A stretch of 64,000 bases of DNA. Source: Streptomyces sp. CB09001. GTDB lineage: Bacteria; Actinomycetota; Actinomycetes; Streptomycetales; Streptomycetaceae. The DNA is taken from NCBI RefSeq assembly GCF_003369795.1, contig NZ_CP026730.1, forward strand, positions 1,364,001-1,428,000. The letters run 5' to 3'. The notes under the pieces are model-generated. The model was given only the letters and a program-made list of their open reading frames with translations, searched no databases and had not been told where the DNA came from. Positions within the stretch are counted from its first letter, which is position 1. Every line of letters starts with the position of its first letter. Positions 46,291 through 54,937 of the stretch are shown piece by piece. Position numbers and translations under genes: made by a program.

Positions 46291-46851
46291 ATGACGAACG
46301 ACATCCGTACCCCCTCCGCCGCTCTGCCCATCGCGCCCGGTGCGTGGGCGCTCGACCCGTTCCACTCCTCCGTGAACTTCACCATTCGCCACCTCGGCAT
46401 CGCCAAGGTCCGGGGCCGTTTCACGAGGTTCGACACCGAGTTGCACGTCGGTCGGACCGCCGAGGAGATCCGGGTGTCCGCGACGGTCGACCTGGCCTCC
46501 ATCGACACCGGGAACACCGACCGGGACGCGCACGTACGCGCCTCCGACCTGCTCGACGTGGAGAAGCGGCCGACCATGGCCTTCCGCTCGACCCGGGTCT
46601 CGGGCGCGGGCGAGGACTGGACCATGGACGGCGAGCTGACGATCGGCGACGTCACCCGTCCGGTGACACTCGCCGTGGAGTTCGGCGGACTGGTGGACGT
46701 CCCGATGGAGGGCGCCGGCCGGCACGCCGGGTTCGAGGCGACGGGTGAGATCCGGCGCAGCGAGTACGGCCTGGACTTCGCGCCGGGGCTGCTGGGAGAG
46801 GTCGTGAAGATCCAGCTCGACATGCAGTTCGTGGAGCCGTCCGGTGCCTGA
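46291..46851 (+). CDS. YceI-family protein
   Basis: A 186-residue YceI/lipocalin-like protein: GAWALDPFHSSVNFTIRHLGIAKVRGRFTRFDTELHVG, VSATVDLASIDTGNTDRDAHVRASDLLDVEKRPTMAFRS, and EYGLDFAPGLLGEVVKIQLDMQFV. Family members bind polyisoprenoid or similar lipids. There is no signal peptide, so it should be cytoplasmic. GGAGGG directly precedes the ATG. It faces the XRE/MmyB regulator across a short gap, suggesting regulation by it. Confidence 0.9.
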   Translation: MTNDIRTPSAALPIAPGAWALDPFHSSVNFTIRHLGIAKVRGRFTRFDTELHVGRTAEEIRVSATVDLASIDTGNTDRDAHVRASDLLDVEKRPTMAFRSTRVSGAGEDWTMDGELTIGDVTRPVTLAVEFGGLVDVPMEGAGRHAGFEATGEIRRSEYGLDFAPGLLGEVVKIQLDMQFVEPSGA

Positions 46852-46866
46852 CTGTCCGGCCGCGCG

Positions 46867-46912
46867 GACGGCGCCGGGCCCCACGGGGGATCCCGTGGGG
46901 CCCGGCGCCGTC
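46867..46912. terminator. Bidirectional terminator between yceI and uvrA
   Basis: Perfect twenty-one-base arms (46867-46887 and 46892-46912), beginning GACGGCGCCGGG and ending CCCGGCGCCGTC, with the tetraloop GGAT. It lies 15 bp past yceI and 24 bp past the end of convergent uvrA. Confidence 0.9.
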
Positions 46913-46936
46913 GGATTCAGGCCCTGATCGTCCGCT

Positions 46937-49900
46937 TCAGGCCTTGCTCGTCCGCGTGGTCTTCTTCGCGGCGGGCTTGGCGGTCTTCTTGGCCGCCGTC
47001 TTGGCCGTCTTGGCCGTCCTGGTGGCGGTCGCCTTCTTGGCCGCCGTGCCCGTGACCGTCTTCGTGGCGGTCTTCTTGGCGGTGGCCTTGGCCGCGACCG
47101 TCTTCGCCGCCTTGCGCGGCCTGGTCACCAGGGCGGCGTCGCTGACCCGGTCGGCGCCCAGGACGTCCCGCAGGAACTTGCCGGTGTGGCTGGCGGGGAC
47201 ACCCGCGACCTGTTCGGGCGTGCCCTCGGCGACCACCAGGCCACCACCGGCGCCGCCCTCCGGGCCCATGTCGACGACCCAGTCGGCGGTCTTGATCACA
47301 TCGAGGTTGTGCTCGATGACGATGACCGTGTTGCCCTTGTCGACCAGGCCGCCGAGGACGGTCAGCAGCTTGCTGATGTCCTCGAAGTGCAGACCGGTGG
47401 TCGGCTCGTCCAGGACGTAGACCGTGCGCCCGGTGGAGCGGCGCTGCAGCTCGCTGGCCAGCTTGACGCGCTGGGCCTCGCCGCCGGACAGGGTGGTCGC
47501 GGACTGGCCGAGCCGGACGTAACCGAGACCGACGTCCTTCAGGGTCTTCATGTGCCGGGAGATGGCGGGGACCGCCTCGAAGAAGTCGGTCGCCTCCTCG
47601 ATCGGCATGTTCAGCACGTCGGCGATGGACTTGCCCTTGTAGTGGACCTCCAGGGTCTCCCGGTTGTACCGGGCGCCGTGGCAGACCTCGCACGGGACGT
47701 AGACGTCCGGGAGGAAGTTCATCTCGATCTTGATCGTGCCGTCGCCCGCGCAGTTCTCGCAGCGGCCGCCCTTGACGTTGAAGGAGAACCGGCCCGGCAG
47801 GTAGCCCCGGACCTTCGCCTCCGTCGTCTCGGCGAACAGCTTGCGGATGTGGTCGAAAACGCCGGTGTACGTCGCCGGGTTCGACCGCGGGGTGCGGCCG
47901 ATGGGCGACTGGTCGACGTGGACGACCTTGTCGACGAGGTCGTCGCCGTCCACGCGCGTGTGCCTGCCCGGCACGTTGCGCGCGCCGTTCAGCTCGCGGG
48001 CCAGGTGGGTGTACAGGATGTCGTTGACCAGCGTCGACTTGCCGGATCCCGAGACGCCGGTGACGGCCGTGAAGACGCCCAGCGGGAAGGACACGTCGAT
48101 GTCCTGGAGGTTGTTCTCCCGGGCGCCGTGCACGGTCAGCCGCCGGGAGGGGTCGTGCGGGCGCCTGATGTCGGGCAGCGGGATGGCCTTGCGCCCGGAC
48201 AGATACAGGCCGGTCTGCGACTCGGCGTTGTCGAGCAGCTCCTTGACGGAGCCGCTGTGCACCACCTTGCCGCCGTGCTCGCCCGCTCCGGGGCCGATGT
48301 CGACGATCCAGTCGGCGACCTTGATGGTGTCCTCGTCGTGCTCGACGACGATCAGGGTGTTGCCCATGTCCCGGAGCCGGACGAGGGTCTCGATCAGCCG
48401 GTGGTTGTCGCGCTGGTGCAGGCCGATGGACGGCTCGTCGAGGACGTACAGCACGCCGACGAGTCCGGATCCGATCTGGGTGGCCAGCCGGATGCGCTGG
48501 GCCTCGCCGCCGGAGAGGGTGCCCGCCGCGCGGTTCAGCGAGAGGTAGTCCAGGCCGACGTCGACCAGGAACCGCAGCCGCTCGTTGACCTCCTTCAGCA
48601 CGCGCTCGGCGATCTTCTTGTCCCGGGCGTTCAGGGTCAGCTCGCCGAGGAAGTCCGCGCAGTCGCTGATGGACATCGCCGAGACCTCGGCGATCGACTT
48701 GCCCATGACGGTGACCGCGAGGACGAGGGGCTTCAGCCGCGTGCCCTCACAGGTGGGGCAGGGCACCTCGCGCATGTAGCCCTCGAAGCGCTCGCGGCTG
48801 GCGTCGCTCTCCGCCTCGCTGTGCCGGCGCTTGACGAAGGGGATCGCACCCTCGAAGGCCGTGGTGTACCGGCGCTCGCGGCCGTACCGGTTGCGGTAGC
48901 GGACCTCGACCTGGGTCTTGTGGCCGTACAGCAGGGCCTTGCGGGCGCGCACCGGCAGGCCCGCGAAGGGGATGTCCGTACGGAAGCCGAGCGCGTCCGC
49001 GAGGGCGCCGATGAGGCGGCCGAAGTAGTCCTTGGTGTGCCCGTGCGACCAGGGGTGGATGGCGCCCTCGTCGAGGGACTTGTCCTCGTCGGGGACGATC
49101 AGCTCCGGGTCGACCTCCATGCGCGTGCCGATGCCGGAGCAGTCGGGGCAGGCGCCGAAGGGCGAGTTGAAGGAGAAGGAGCGGGGCTCCAGCTCCTCGA
49201 AGGACAGGTCGTCGTAGGGGCAGTACAGGTGCTCCGAGTACATGCGCTCGCGCTCGGGGTCGTCCTCGGGGAGGTCGACGAAGTCGAGCACGACCATGCC
49301 GCCGGACAGGCCGAGCGCGGTCTCCACGGAGTCGGTCAGGCGCCGCTTGGCGGAGTCCTTCACGGTGAGGCGGTCGACGACCACCTCGATGGTGTGCTTC
49401 TCCTGCTTCTTCAGGGTGGGCGGGTTGGACAGCTGGACGGTCTCGCCGTCCACCCGCGCGCGGGAGTAGCCCTTGGTCTGGAGGTCGGCGAAGAGGTCGA
49501 CGAACTCGCCCTTGCGCTCGCGCACCAGCGGCGACAGCACCTGGAAGCGGCTGCCCTCCGGCAGCTCCAGGACCCTGTCCACGATGGCCTGCGGCGACTG
49601 GCGCGAGATCGGCCGGCCGCACTCGGGGCAGTGCGGCTTGCCGATGCGGGCGAAGAGCAGGCGCAGGTAGTCGTAGACCTCGGTGATGGTGCCGACCGTG
49701 GAGCGCGGGTTGCGCGAGGTCGACTTCTGGTCGATGGAGACCGCCGGGGAGAGGCCCTCGATGAAGTCGACGTCCGGCTTGTCCATCTGGCCGAGGAACT
49801 GCCGGGCGTAGGAGGAGAGGGACTCCACGTAGCGCCGCTGGCCCTCGGCGAAGATGGTGTCGAAGGCCAGGGAGGACTTGCCCGACCCGGACAGGCCCGT

Positions 49901-49990
49901 GAAGACGATGAGCGAGTCACGAGGCAGGTCGAGCGAGACGTTCTTCAGGTTGTGCTCGCGCGCGCCACGGACGATGAGACGGTCGGCCAC
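46937..49990 (-). CDS. uvrA: Excinuclease ABC subunit A with lysine-rich tail
   Basis: A 1017-residue UvrA with two ABC cassettes. Walker A sites are [15 protein letters not shown] and [15 protein letters not shown], with signatures [17 protein letters not shown] and [17 protein letters not shown]. Zinc-binding cysteine pairs are CPYDDL...[13 protein letters not shown] and CENCAGDG...CEVCHGARY. It recognises DNA damage and loads UvrB. The last ~62 residues are an unusual Ala/Lys/Thr tail ([23 protein letters not shown] and so on). GTG 49990 gives [18 protein letters not shown] as in the family; the longer open frame overlaps the promoter. Confidence 0.96.
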   Translation of the reverse strand: MADRLIVRGAREHNLKNVSLDLPRDSLIVFTGLSGSGKSSLAFDTIFAEGQRRYVESLSSYARQFLGQMDKPDVDFIEGLSPAVSIDQKSTSRNPRSTVGTITEVYDYLRLLFARIGKPHCPECGRPISRQSPQAIVDRVLELPEGSRFQVLSPLVRERKGEFVDLFADLQTKGYSRARVDGETVQLSNPPTLKKQEKHTIEVVVDRLTVKDSAKRRLTDSVETALGLSGGMVVLDFVDLPEDDPERERMYSEHLYCPYDDLSFEELEPRSFSFNSPFGACPDCSGIGTRMEVDPELIVPDEDKSLDEGAIHPWSHGHTKDYFGRLIGALADALGFRTDIPFAGLPVRARKALLYGHKTQVEVRYRNRYGRERRYTTAFEGAIPFVKRRHSEAESDASRERFEGYMREVPCPTCEGTRLKPLVLAVTVMGKSIAEVSAMSISDCADFLGELTLNARDKKIAERVLKEVNERLRFLVDVGLDYLSLNRAAGTLSGGEAQRIRLATQIGSGLVGVLYVLDEPSIGLHQRDNHRLIETLVRLRDMGNTLIVVEHDEDTIKVADWIVDIGPGAGEHGGKVVHSGSVKELLDNAESQTGLYLSGRKAIPLPDIRRPHDPSRRLTVHGARENNLQDIDVSFPLGVFTAVTGVSGSGKSTLVNDILYTHLARELNGARNVPGRHTRVDGDDLVDKVVHVDQSPIGRTPRSNPATYTGVFDHIRKLFAETTEAKVRGYLPGRFSFNVKGGRCENCAGDGTIKIEMNFLPDVYVPCEVCHGARYNRETLEVHYKGKSIADVLNMPIEEATDFFEAVPAISRHMKTLKDVGLGYVRLGQSATTLSGGEAQRVKLASELQRRSTGRTVYVLDEPTTGLHFEDISKLLTVLGGLVDKGNTVIVIEHNLDVIKTADWVVDMGPEGGAGGGLVVAEGTPEQVAGVPASHTGKFLRDVLGADRVSDAALVTRPRKAAKTVAAKATAKKTATKTVTGTAAKKATATRTAKTAKTAAKKTAKPAAKKTTRTSKA

Positions 49991-50045
49991 GCCGGTCCGC
50001 ACCTTTCTTGAGAGAAGTGACAGGGGCGGGGCCCCCGTCTTTCTC

Positions 50046-50068
50046 AGACTAGGGGGAGCCACTGACAA
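50046..50068 (-). promoter_or_regulatory. PafBC-like (RecA/LexA-independent) promoter of uvrA
   Basis: Minus strand TTGTCAGTG, eight bases GCTCCCCC, then TAGTCT: an exact match to TTGTCRGTG-N8-TANNNT. Transcription would start near 50039 and leave a leader of about 50 bases before the uvrA GTG. Confidence 0.8.
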
Positions 50069-50176
50069 CGCCGGTCGGATTCACCGGTTGTCAACAAACC
50101 CCGACTTCCCAGCATGCCCGACGCCGCAGTCGACCTTATAGCACGTGCATTCGAATTGCGGGGGTCGTCCACAACC

Positions 50177-50206
50177 TTCACCCGAAGGTGTGGCTCGGTC
50201 TAGGGT
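50177..50206 (+). promoter_or_regulatory. Leaderless promoter of the maleylpyruvate-isomerase-like gene
   Basis: TTCACC (50177-50182), 18-bp spacer, TAGGGT (50201-50206). The ATG at 50214 is seven bases after the -10, so transcript and coding region should begin together. Confidence 0.6.
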
Positions 50207-50213
50207 CAGCAGC

Positions 50214-50900
50214 ATGATTGATCACGCTCATGACCTGGCGTCTGTACGTGACGCGACCGAGCGGCTGCTCACCGCGGTCGGGAAACTGGACAACGCGTCC
50301 GTGACGGAGTCGTCACGGCTTCCCGGCTGGAGTCGCGGTCACGTCCTCGCCCACCTCGCCCGCAACGCCGACGCCCTCGTGAACGTCCTCGAAGGACGCC
50401 CCATGTACGTCTCCGGGGAGGCCCGGGACGCCGACATCGAGCGGGACGCCCCGCGCCCGCTCGACGCACAGCTCGCGGACGTGCGCGAGAGCGCCGCCCG
50501 GTTCCAGGACGTCGCTGCCGCCCCCGCGGACTGGTCGCGCACGGTGGAGCTGCGCAACGGGGTCACGGACTCCGCCTCCAGGGTGCCCTTCCGCAGGTGG
50601 GTCGAGGTGGAGCTGCACCACGTGGACCTGGGCGTCGGCTACGAGCTGGAGGACCTTCCGGCGGAGTTCACCGAGCGGGAGACCGACTTCCTCGCCGCCC
50701 GGTTCGCCGGTCACCCCGAGGTGCCGCCGACCCGGCTCACCGACGGCACGCGCGCGTGGACCACGGGACGGGAGGCGGACGTTCCCGAGGTGACCGTCAC
50801 CGGTCCTCCGGCCGATCTGCTCGGCTGGCTCGCCGGGCGCCGTGCGGGCTCCGCGCTCACGGTGGCGGGCGGCCCGCTGCCGGCACTGCCTCCGCTGTAG
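50214..50900 (+). CDS. Mycothiol-dependent maleylpyruvate isomerase family protein
   Basis: A 228-residue DinB-like protein. The first helix bundle (IDHAHDLASVRDATERLLTAVGKLDNASVTESSRLPGWSRGHVLAHLARNADALVNVLEG) and the later EVELHHVDLGVGYELEDLP supply the His/Glu/His metal site of the MDMPI family. The C-terminal part (TVTGPPADLLGWLAGRRAGSAL) is the usual SCP2-like end. Members use mycothiol, the actinobacterial thiol, in isomerisation or transfer reactions; the real substrate is open. ATG 50214 fits both the family start and the leaderless promoter. Confidence 0.85.
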   Translation: MIDHAHDLASVRDATERLLTAVGKLDNASVTESSRLPGWSRGHVLAHLARNADALVNVLEGRPMYVSGEARDADIERDAPRPLDAQLADVRESAARFQDVAAAPADWSRTVELRNGVTDSASRVPFRRWVEVELHHVDLGVGYELEDLPAEFTERETDFLAARFAGHPEVPPTRLTDGTRAWTTGREADVPEVTVTGPPADLLGWLAGRRAGSALTVAGGPLPALPPL

Positions 50901-50960
50901 GTCCCGGTGGGCAGGCGGGAGGCAGCCTGCGGGCCGCCTCCCGGCGCTAGGCTGGCGGTC

Positions 50961-51617
50961 ATGACGTACAGCGGAGAGGTGACGGTCGGCGGGCCCGCCG
51001 ACGTGCACGAGCTCAAGGACCTGATGATCACCAAGGTCGCGGTCGGCCCGATGAACAACAACGCCTATCTGCTGCGGTGCCGGGCCACCGACGAGCAACT
51101 GCTGATCGACGCCGCCAACGACGCGCACACCCTGCTCGGCACGATCGGTGACGACGGCATCGCGTCGGTCGTCACCACCCACCGCCACGGCGACCACTGG
51201 CAGGCGCTCTCCGAGGTCGTCGCGGCCACCGGCGCCCGCACCCACGCGGGCCGGCACGACGCCGAGGGCATCCCGGTGCCGACCGACGTCCTGGTCGACG
51301 ACGGCGACACGATCCGGGTGGGGCAGGTGGAACTCACCGCACGCCACGTCGTCGGCCACACACCGGGCTCCATCGTCCTGGTCTACGACGACCCGCACGG
51401 GCATCCCCACGTGTTCAGCGGGGACTGCCTGTTCCCGGGGGGCGTGGGGAACACGTTCAAGGATCCGGAGGCCTTCGCCGACCTCCTTCACGACGTGGAG
51501 ACCAAGGTCTTCGACCCGCTCCCGGACGAGGCCTGGGTCTACCCCGGGCACGGCAACGACACGACGCTCGGCGCGGAGCGGCCGCACCTGCCGGAGTGGC
51601 GGGCGCGGGGCTGGTGA
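50961..51617 (+). CDS. Metallo-beta-lactamase-fold hydrolase (glyoxalase II-like)
   Basis: A 218-residue MBL-fold protein. Metal motif THRHGDHW (about residues 73-80), GHTPGSIVLVYDD, SGDCLFPGGVGNTFKDP with the bridging Asp, and the last His in VYPGHGND. This resembles hydroxyacylglutathione-hydrolase-type enzymes; in actinobacteria the thiol may be mycothiol, which fits the neighbouring mycothiol-dependent gene (inference). ATG 50961 follows TAGGCT (50948-50953) by seven bases, so it may be leaderless. The last six codons lie in the first copy of a 22-bp tandem repeat. Confidence 0.9.
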   Translation: MTYSGEVTVGGPADVHELKDLMITKVAVGPMNNNAYLLRCRATDEQLLIDAANDAHTLLGTIGDDGIASVVTTHRHGDHWQALSEVVAATGARTHAGRHDAEGIPVPTDVLVDDGDTIRVGQVELTARHVVGHTPGSIVLVYDDPHGHPHVFSGDCLFPGGVGNTFKDPEAFADLLHDVETKVFDPLPDEAWVYPGHGNDTTLGAERPHLPEWRARGW

Positions 51618-51676
51618 CGGCCGGGCGCGGGGCTGGTGACGGGCGGGCGCGGGGCTGATGACGGGCGGGCGCGTCA
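51601..51676. repeat. 22-bp tandem repeat at the end of the metallo-hydrolase gene
   Basis: Units beginning GGGCGCGGGGCTGGTGAC start at 51601, 51623, 51645 and (partial) 51667, an exact 22-bp period with one base change. The first copy contains the end and stop codon of the metallo-hydrolase gene; the others are intergenic. The remaining ~195 bp up to aroQ show no supported gene. Confidence 0.75.
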
Positions 51677-51871
51677 GGTGCGCGCCCGCGCCTCCCGCCC
51701 GACATACGCGCCCCGTGTGAAGCGTTCGCACACACCCGCGGGCCGCACCCGCTGCCCGCGCACCGGCGCGGCGCGGTCGACTGGTGGCAGCCCCGCACAG
51801 GAACGACGGCTCCTGGGCGGCACGGGCCGCCGGCCTCCCGATCCCCGCCCTCGGCCGGCGGCCCCGGCACC

Positions 51872-52345
51872 TCAGGCCCTGGCCGAGCCCGTCCCGGCCA
51901 GGGCCGCGATCCGCTCCACACCGAAGACGTACCCCTGCACCCCACACCCCGCGACGACGCCGTCGGCGCGCTGCGAGACGTAGGAGTGGTGCCGGAACGG
52001 CTCGCGCTGGTGGATGTTGGAGATGTGGACCTCCACCACGGGCAGCCCGTCGCAGGTGTTGAGCGCATCCAGGATGGCGACGGACGTGTGAGAGTACGCG
52101 GCGGGGTTGATCACGATCCCGCAGTGGTTCAGCCGGGCCTCGTGGATCCAGTCGACCAGTTCGCCCTCGTGGTTGGACTGCCGGAAGTCCACCGTGCCGC
52201 CGTGCGCGGCCGCCGCCTTCACGCACAGTGCCTCGACGTCCGCGAGGGTGTCGGAGCCGTAGATCTCCGGCTGACGCTGGCCGAGCAGGTTCAGGTTGGG
52301 GCCGTTGAGGATCATGATCGGGGCGTTGGCCAGGCTGCGGGGCAC
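51872..52345 (-). CDS. aroQ: Type II 3-dehydroquinate dehydratase
   Basis: A 157-residue Aro[22 protein letters not shown] is the N-terminal signature with the active-site Tyr. [34 protein letters not shown] and [19 protein letters not shown] supply the remaining active-site Asn, His and Arg. It makes 3-dehydroshikimate in aromatic amino acid synthesis. GTG 52345 is chosen because GGAGGA lies just ahead and it gives the usual length; an earlier in-frame start adds an unconserved Arg/Gly-rich stretch. Confidence 0.95.
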   Translation of the reverse strand: MPRSLANAPIMILNGPNLNLLGQRQPEIYGSDTLADVEALCVKAAAAHGGTVDFRQSNHEGELVDWIHEARLNHCGIVINPAAYSHTSVAILDALNTCDGLPVVEVHISNIHQREPFRHHSYVSQRADGVVAGCGVQGYVFGVERIAALAGTGSARA

Positions 52346-52434
52346 GGTTCCTCCGGTCCGTGAGGGTGCGGCGGTCCATCCGCGACCGCTGCTCGGTCCC
52401 CGGTCTATCACGGTGCGGCGGTGCCCCGTTCGGC

Positions 52435-53535
52435 CTACGGGTTGACGGCCAGCTCAAGGTACGCCGCGAACAGCACGAGGTGGACGCCTCCCTGCAAGGG
52501 CGTGGCCCGGCCCGGCACGACCGTCAGGGAGGCCACCACCACGGTCAGGGCGAGCAGCACCATGTGGATGGAGCTGAGGCCGAGGACCAGCGGCCCGGTG
52601 AGCCACACGGAGGCCAGGGCCACCGCGGGGATGGTCAGTCCGATGCTGGCCATGGCGGAGCCGAGCGCCAGGTTCAGGCTGGTCTGGACCCGGTCGCGGC
52701 GCGCGGAACGCACCGCGGCGATGGTCTCGGGGAGCAGGACCAGCAGCGCGATGATGACGCCGACGACGGCGTGGTGGAGTCCGGCGGCCGCCACCCCGTC
52801 CTCGATGGTCGGCGACACGCCTTTCGCGAGGCCTACGACCCCGATCAGTGCCAGGCCCAGCATCCCCAGGCTGATCAGGGCCGTGCGGGAGGACGGTGCG
52901 TCGGCGTGCTCCTCGAAGGTGATCACTTCGCCCTGCCGGGTGATGGGCAGGAAGTAGTCGCGGTGCCGCACGGTCAGGGTCGCGATGAACAGGCCGTAGA
53001 GGACGAGCGAGGACAGTGCCGCGAAGGTCAGCTGCACGGTGGAGAACTCCGGGCCGGGCGCGCTGGTGGTGAAGGTCGGCAGCACCAGGCTGAGGGTGGC
53101 CAGGGTCGCCACCGTCGCGAGGGCGGCGCCGGTGCCCTCCGGGTTGAACACCGCGGTCCCGTGTCGCAGGGAGGCGACCAGGAGACTGAGCCCGACGACG
53201 CCGTTGCAGGTGATCATGACAGCCGCGAAGACCGTGTCCCGGGCCAGGGTCGCGCTCTTGTCGCCGCCGTCCGCCATCAGGGTCACGATGAGCGCGACCT
53301 CGATGACCGTGACGGCGATGGCGAGGACCAGGGAACCGAAGGGCTCGCCGACCCGGTGGGCGACCACCTCGGCGTGGTGCACGGCGGCCAGGACGGAGGC
53401 CGCCAGGACGATCGTGAGCAGCGCGACGACCGCGCCGGGCAGCGAGCGGCCCCAGGTGAGGGCCAGCAGCACGACCGCGATCACGGGCGTGACGGTCGTC
53501 CACCGTGCGAGGAACGCCCTGGGACCGGTGACCAT
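52435..53535 (-). CDS. Calcium/cation-proton antiporter (ChaA/Cax-like)
   Basis: A 366-residue membrane protein with about eleven hydrophobic helices in two related halves. The family alpha-repeats are visible as [31 protein letters not shown] in the first half and [42 protein letters not shown] in the second, each with the acidic residue of the exchange site. An acidic/His loop around [19 protein letters not shown] separates them. It exchanges Ca2+ or Na+/K+ for protons. It stands alone upstream of aroQ on the same strand. Confidence 0.88.
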   Translation of the reverse strand: MVTGPRAFLARWTTVTPVIAVVLLALTWGRSLPGAVVALLTIVLAASVLAAVHHAEVVAHRVGEPFGSLVLAIAVTVIEVALIVTLMADGGDKSATLARDTVFAAVMITCNGVVGLSLLVASLRHGTAVFNPEGTGAALATVATLATLSLVLPTFTTSAPGPEFSTVQLTFAALSSLVLYGLFIATLTVRHRDYFLPITRQGEVITFEEHADAPSSRTALISLGMLGLALIGVVGLAKGVSPTIEDGVAAAGLHHAVVGVIIALLVLLPETIAAVRSARRDRVQTSLNLALGSAMASIGLTIPAVALASVWLTGPLVLGLSSIHMVLLALTVVVASLTVVPGRATPLQGGVHLVLFAAYLELAVNP

Positions 53536-53624
53536 GCGGTGATCGTCGCAGAGGGCGACGGGCGCCGCACTCCGGGTCTTGGGGCCCTTCGCCCACCGAG
53601 CGAACCCGGCGCACCGGGGCCGCC

Positions 53625-53676
53625 GGGCACGGGAGGAGCGGCGAACGGCTCCGCGCCGCTCGCCGCTCCCGGGCCC
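53625..53676 (-). terminator. Terminator after terC
   Basis: A long GC-rich imperfect stem: the segment CGGCGAACGGC (about 53639-53649) pairs with GCCGCTCGCCG (about 53655-53665), extended by GGGAG/CTCCC and GGGC/GCCC with a small bulge. It follows terC by a few bases on the minus strand. Confidence 0.55.
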
Positions 53677-53683
53677 GAGTGGG

Positions 53684-54685
53684 TCAGGCCTCGACGCTGT
53701 CCTTCCGGGCGTCGTCGCCCCCGGCGGCCGCCGCTTCCGCCGCGGCCTGCTTCTTCGAGGCGCGCAGGCTGGTGATCGTGGTGACGATCAGGACGGAGCA
53801 GATCACACCGAGCGAGACCGGAATGCTGATCTCGGGGACGTGGACGCCGGACTCGTGCAGGGCGTGCAGCACCAGCTTGACGCCGATGAAGCCCAGGATC
53901 ACGGACAGGCCGTAGGACAGGTGGACCAGCTTCCTCAGCAGACCACCGATGAGGAAGTACAGCTGGCGCAGACCCATCAGCGCGAACGCGTTGGCCGTGA
54001 ACACGATGTACGGGTCCTGCGTCAGACCGAAGATCGCCGGGATCGAGTCGAGCGCGAAGAGCACGTCGGTGGTGCCGATCGCGAGCATCACGACCAGCAT
54101 CGGGGTCATGATCCGCTTGCCGTTCTCCTCGATCCACAGCTTGGTGCCGTGGTACCGGTCGGCGACACCGAAGCGACGCTCGGCGGCCTTGAGGAGCTTG
54201 TTCTCCTCGAACTCCTCGTCCTCCTCGTCGGCCCGGGCCTCCTGGATGAGCTTCCAGGCGGTGTAGATGAGGAAGGCACCGAAGATGTAGAAGACCCAGG
54301 CGAAGCTGGCGAGGATCGCGGCACCCGCGGCGATGAAGACGGCCCTCAGGACCAGGGCTATGAGCACACCGATGAGCAGAACCCTCTGCTGGTACTGGGA
54401 GGGCACCGCGAACTTCGCCATGATCAGAACGAAGACGAAGAGGTTGTCCACGCTCAGCGACTTCTCGGTGATGAAGCCGGCGAAGAACTCGCCGGCGGGC
54501 TCACCGCCGCCGAAGAGGAGCAGGCCGAGCCCGAAGAGGCCCGCCAGGGCGATCCAGACGCCGGTCCAGATACCGGCTTCCTTGATCGATACGTCGTGCG
54601 GTTTGCGGCCGATGAAGAAATCGACCGCGATGAGGGCGGCAAGGCCCACGATGGTCAGGACCCACAGGGTCACCGAAACTTCCAC
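53684..54685 (-). CDS. TerC-family membrane protein (probable Mn2+ exporter)
   Basis: A 333-residue integral membrane protein with about nine hydrophobic helices and the TerC acidic motifs SLSVDNLFVFVLIMAKF and VLFALDSIPAIFGLTQDPYIVFTANAFALMGLRQLYFLI. A charged loop (EARADEEDEEFEENKLLKAAERRF) lies mid-protein. TerC/Alx/MeeF-type proteins export manganese or metallate exported enzymes; Alx-type genes are often behind a manganese riboswitch, which is what the leader looks like here. GTG 54685 is preceded by GGAGG at a four-base gap. Confidence 0.9.
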   Translation of the reverse strand: MEVSVTLWVLTIVGLAALIAVDFFIGRKPHDVSIKEAGIWTGVWIALAGLFGLGLLLFGGGEPAGEFFAGFITEKSLSVDNLFVFVLIMAKFAVPSQYQQRVLLIGVLIALVLRAVFIAAGAAILASFAWVFYIFGAFLIYTAWKLIQEARADEEDEEFEENKLLKAAERRFGVADRYHGTKLWIEENGKRIMTPMLVVMLAIGTTDVLFALDSIPAIFGLTQDPYIVFTANAFALMGLRQLYFLIGGLLRKLVHLSYGLSVILGFIGVKLVLHALHESGVHVPEISIPVSLGVICSVLIVTTITSLRASKKQAAAEAAAAGGDDARKDSVEA

Positions 54686-54689
54686 TACG

Positions 54690-54858
54690 CCTCCGGCAGT
54701 ACGTCACACGGCAGATGTCAGCGTCGTCGCTGCCGGAGGTCTCTTCCACCCAGGTGTCCGGGACGCGTGATGCGCCCGGTACCACGGGCCGACGCCCCGG
54801 GATCTGGCCTGATCCGTATTGACGGGTACGCCGCACAGACAGGGAGTACTCCCCTCCG
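54690..54858 (-). ncRNA. yybP-ykoY manganese riboswitch and expression platform
   Basis: On the minus strand the leader has the pieces of this aptamer. P1 5' strand is CGGAGG (54858-54853), directly followed by GGAGTA; CGTCAATACGG lies in the middle; then GGAAGAGACC (54747-54738) runs into P1 3' strand CCTCCG (54739-54734). P1 therefore closes exactly. The 3' strand extended (CCTCCGGCAG, 54739-54730) is also complementary to CTGCCGGAGG (54699-54690), which contains the terC ribosome binding site. Forming P1 with metal bound would free that site, so an ON switch at translation is predicted. I identified it by eye; no covariance search was run. Confidence 0.72.
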
Positions 54859-54866
54859 TACGGACG

Positions 54867-54896
54867 ACAGTACCCCAATCCCCAAGGGAAGGTAAA
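54867..54896 (-). promoter_or_regulatory. Promoter of the terC riboswitch transcript
   Basis: Minus strand TTTACC (54896-54891), 18-bp spacer, TACTGT (54872-54867). Transcription would start near 54860, just at the 5' strand of P1. Confidence 0.55.
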
Positions 54897-54937
54897 GAGA
54901 TTTGCAAATAAAGCTCAAAAGGCCAGCTCGGAGCCGG

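Noticed and set aside
49990..50068. Extra 26 residues at the start of UvrA
   Set aside because: The extra codons cover the damage-type promoter and are not part of the UvrA family N-terminus.
51680..51871. Short gene-like frame (NDGSWAARAAGLPIPALGRR) between the metallo-hydrolase and aroQ
   Set aside because: Third-position GC is high but there is no good start, ribosome binding site or recognisable family; treated as non-coding or a remnant.
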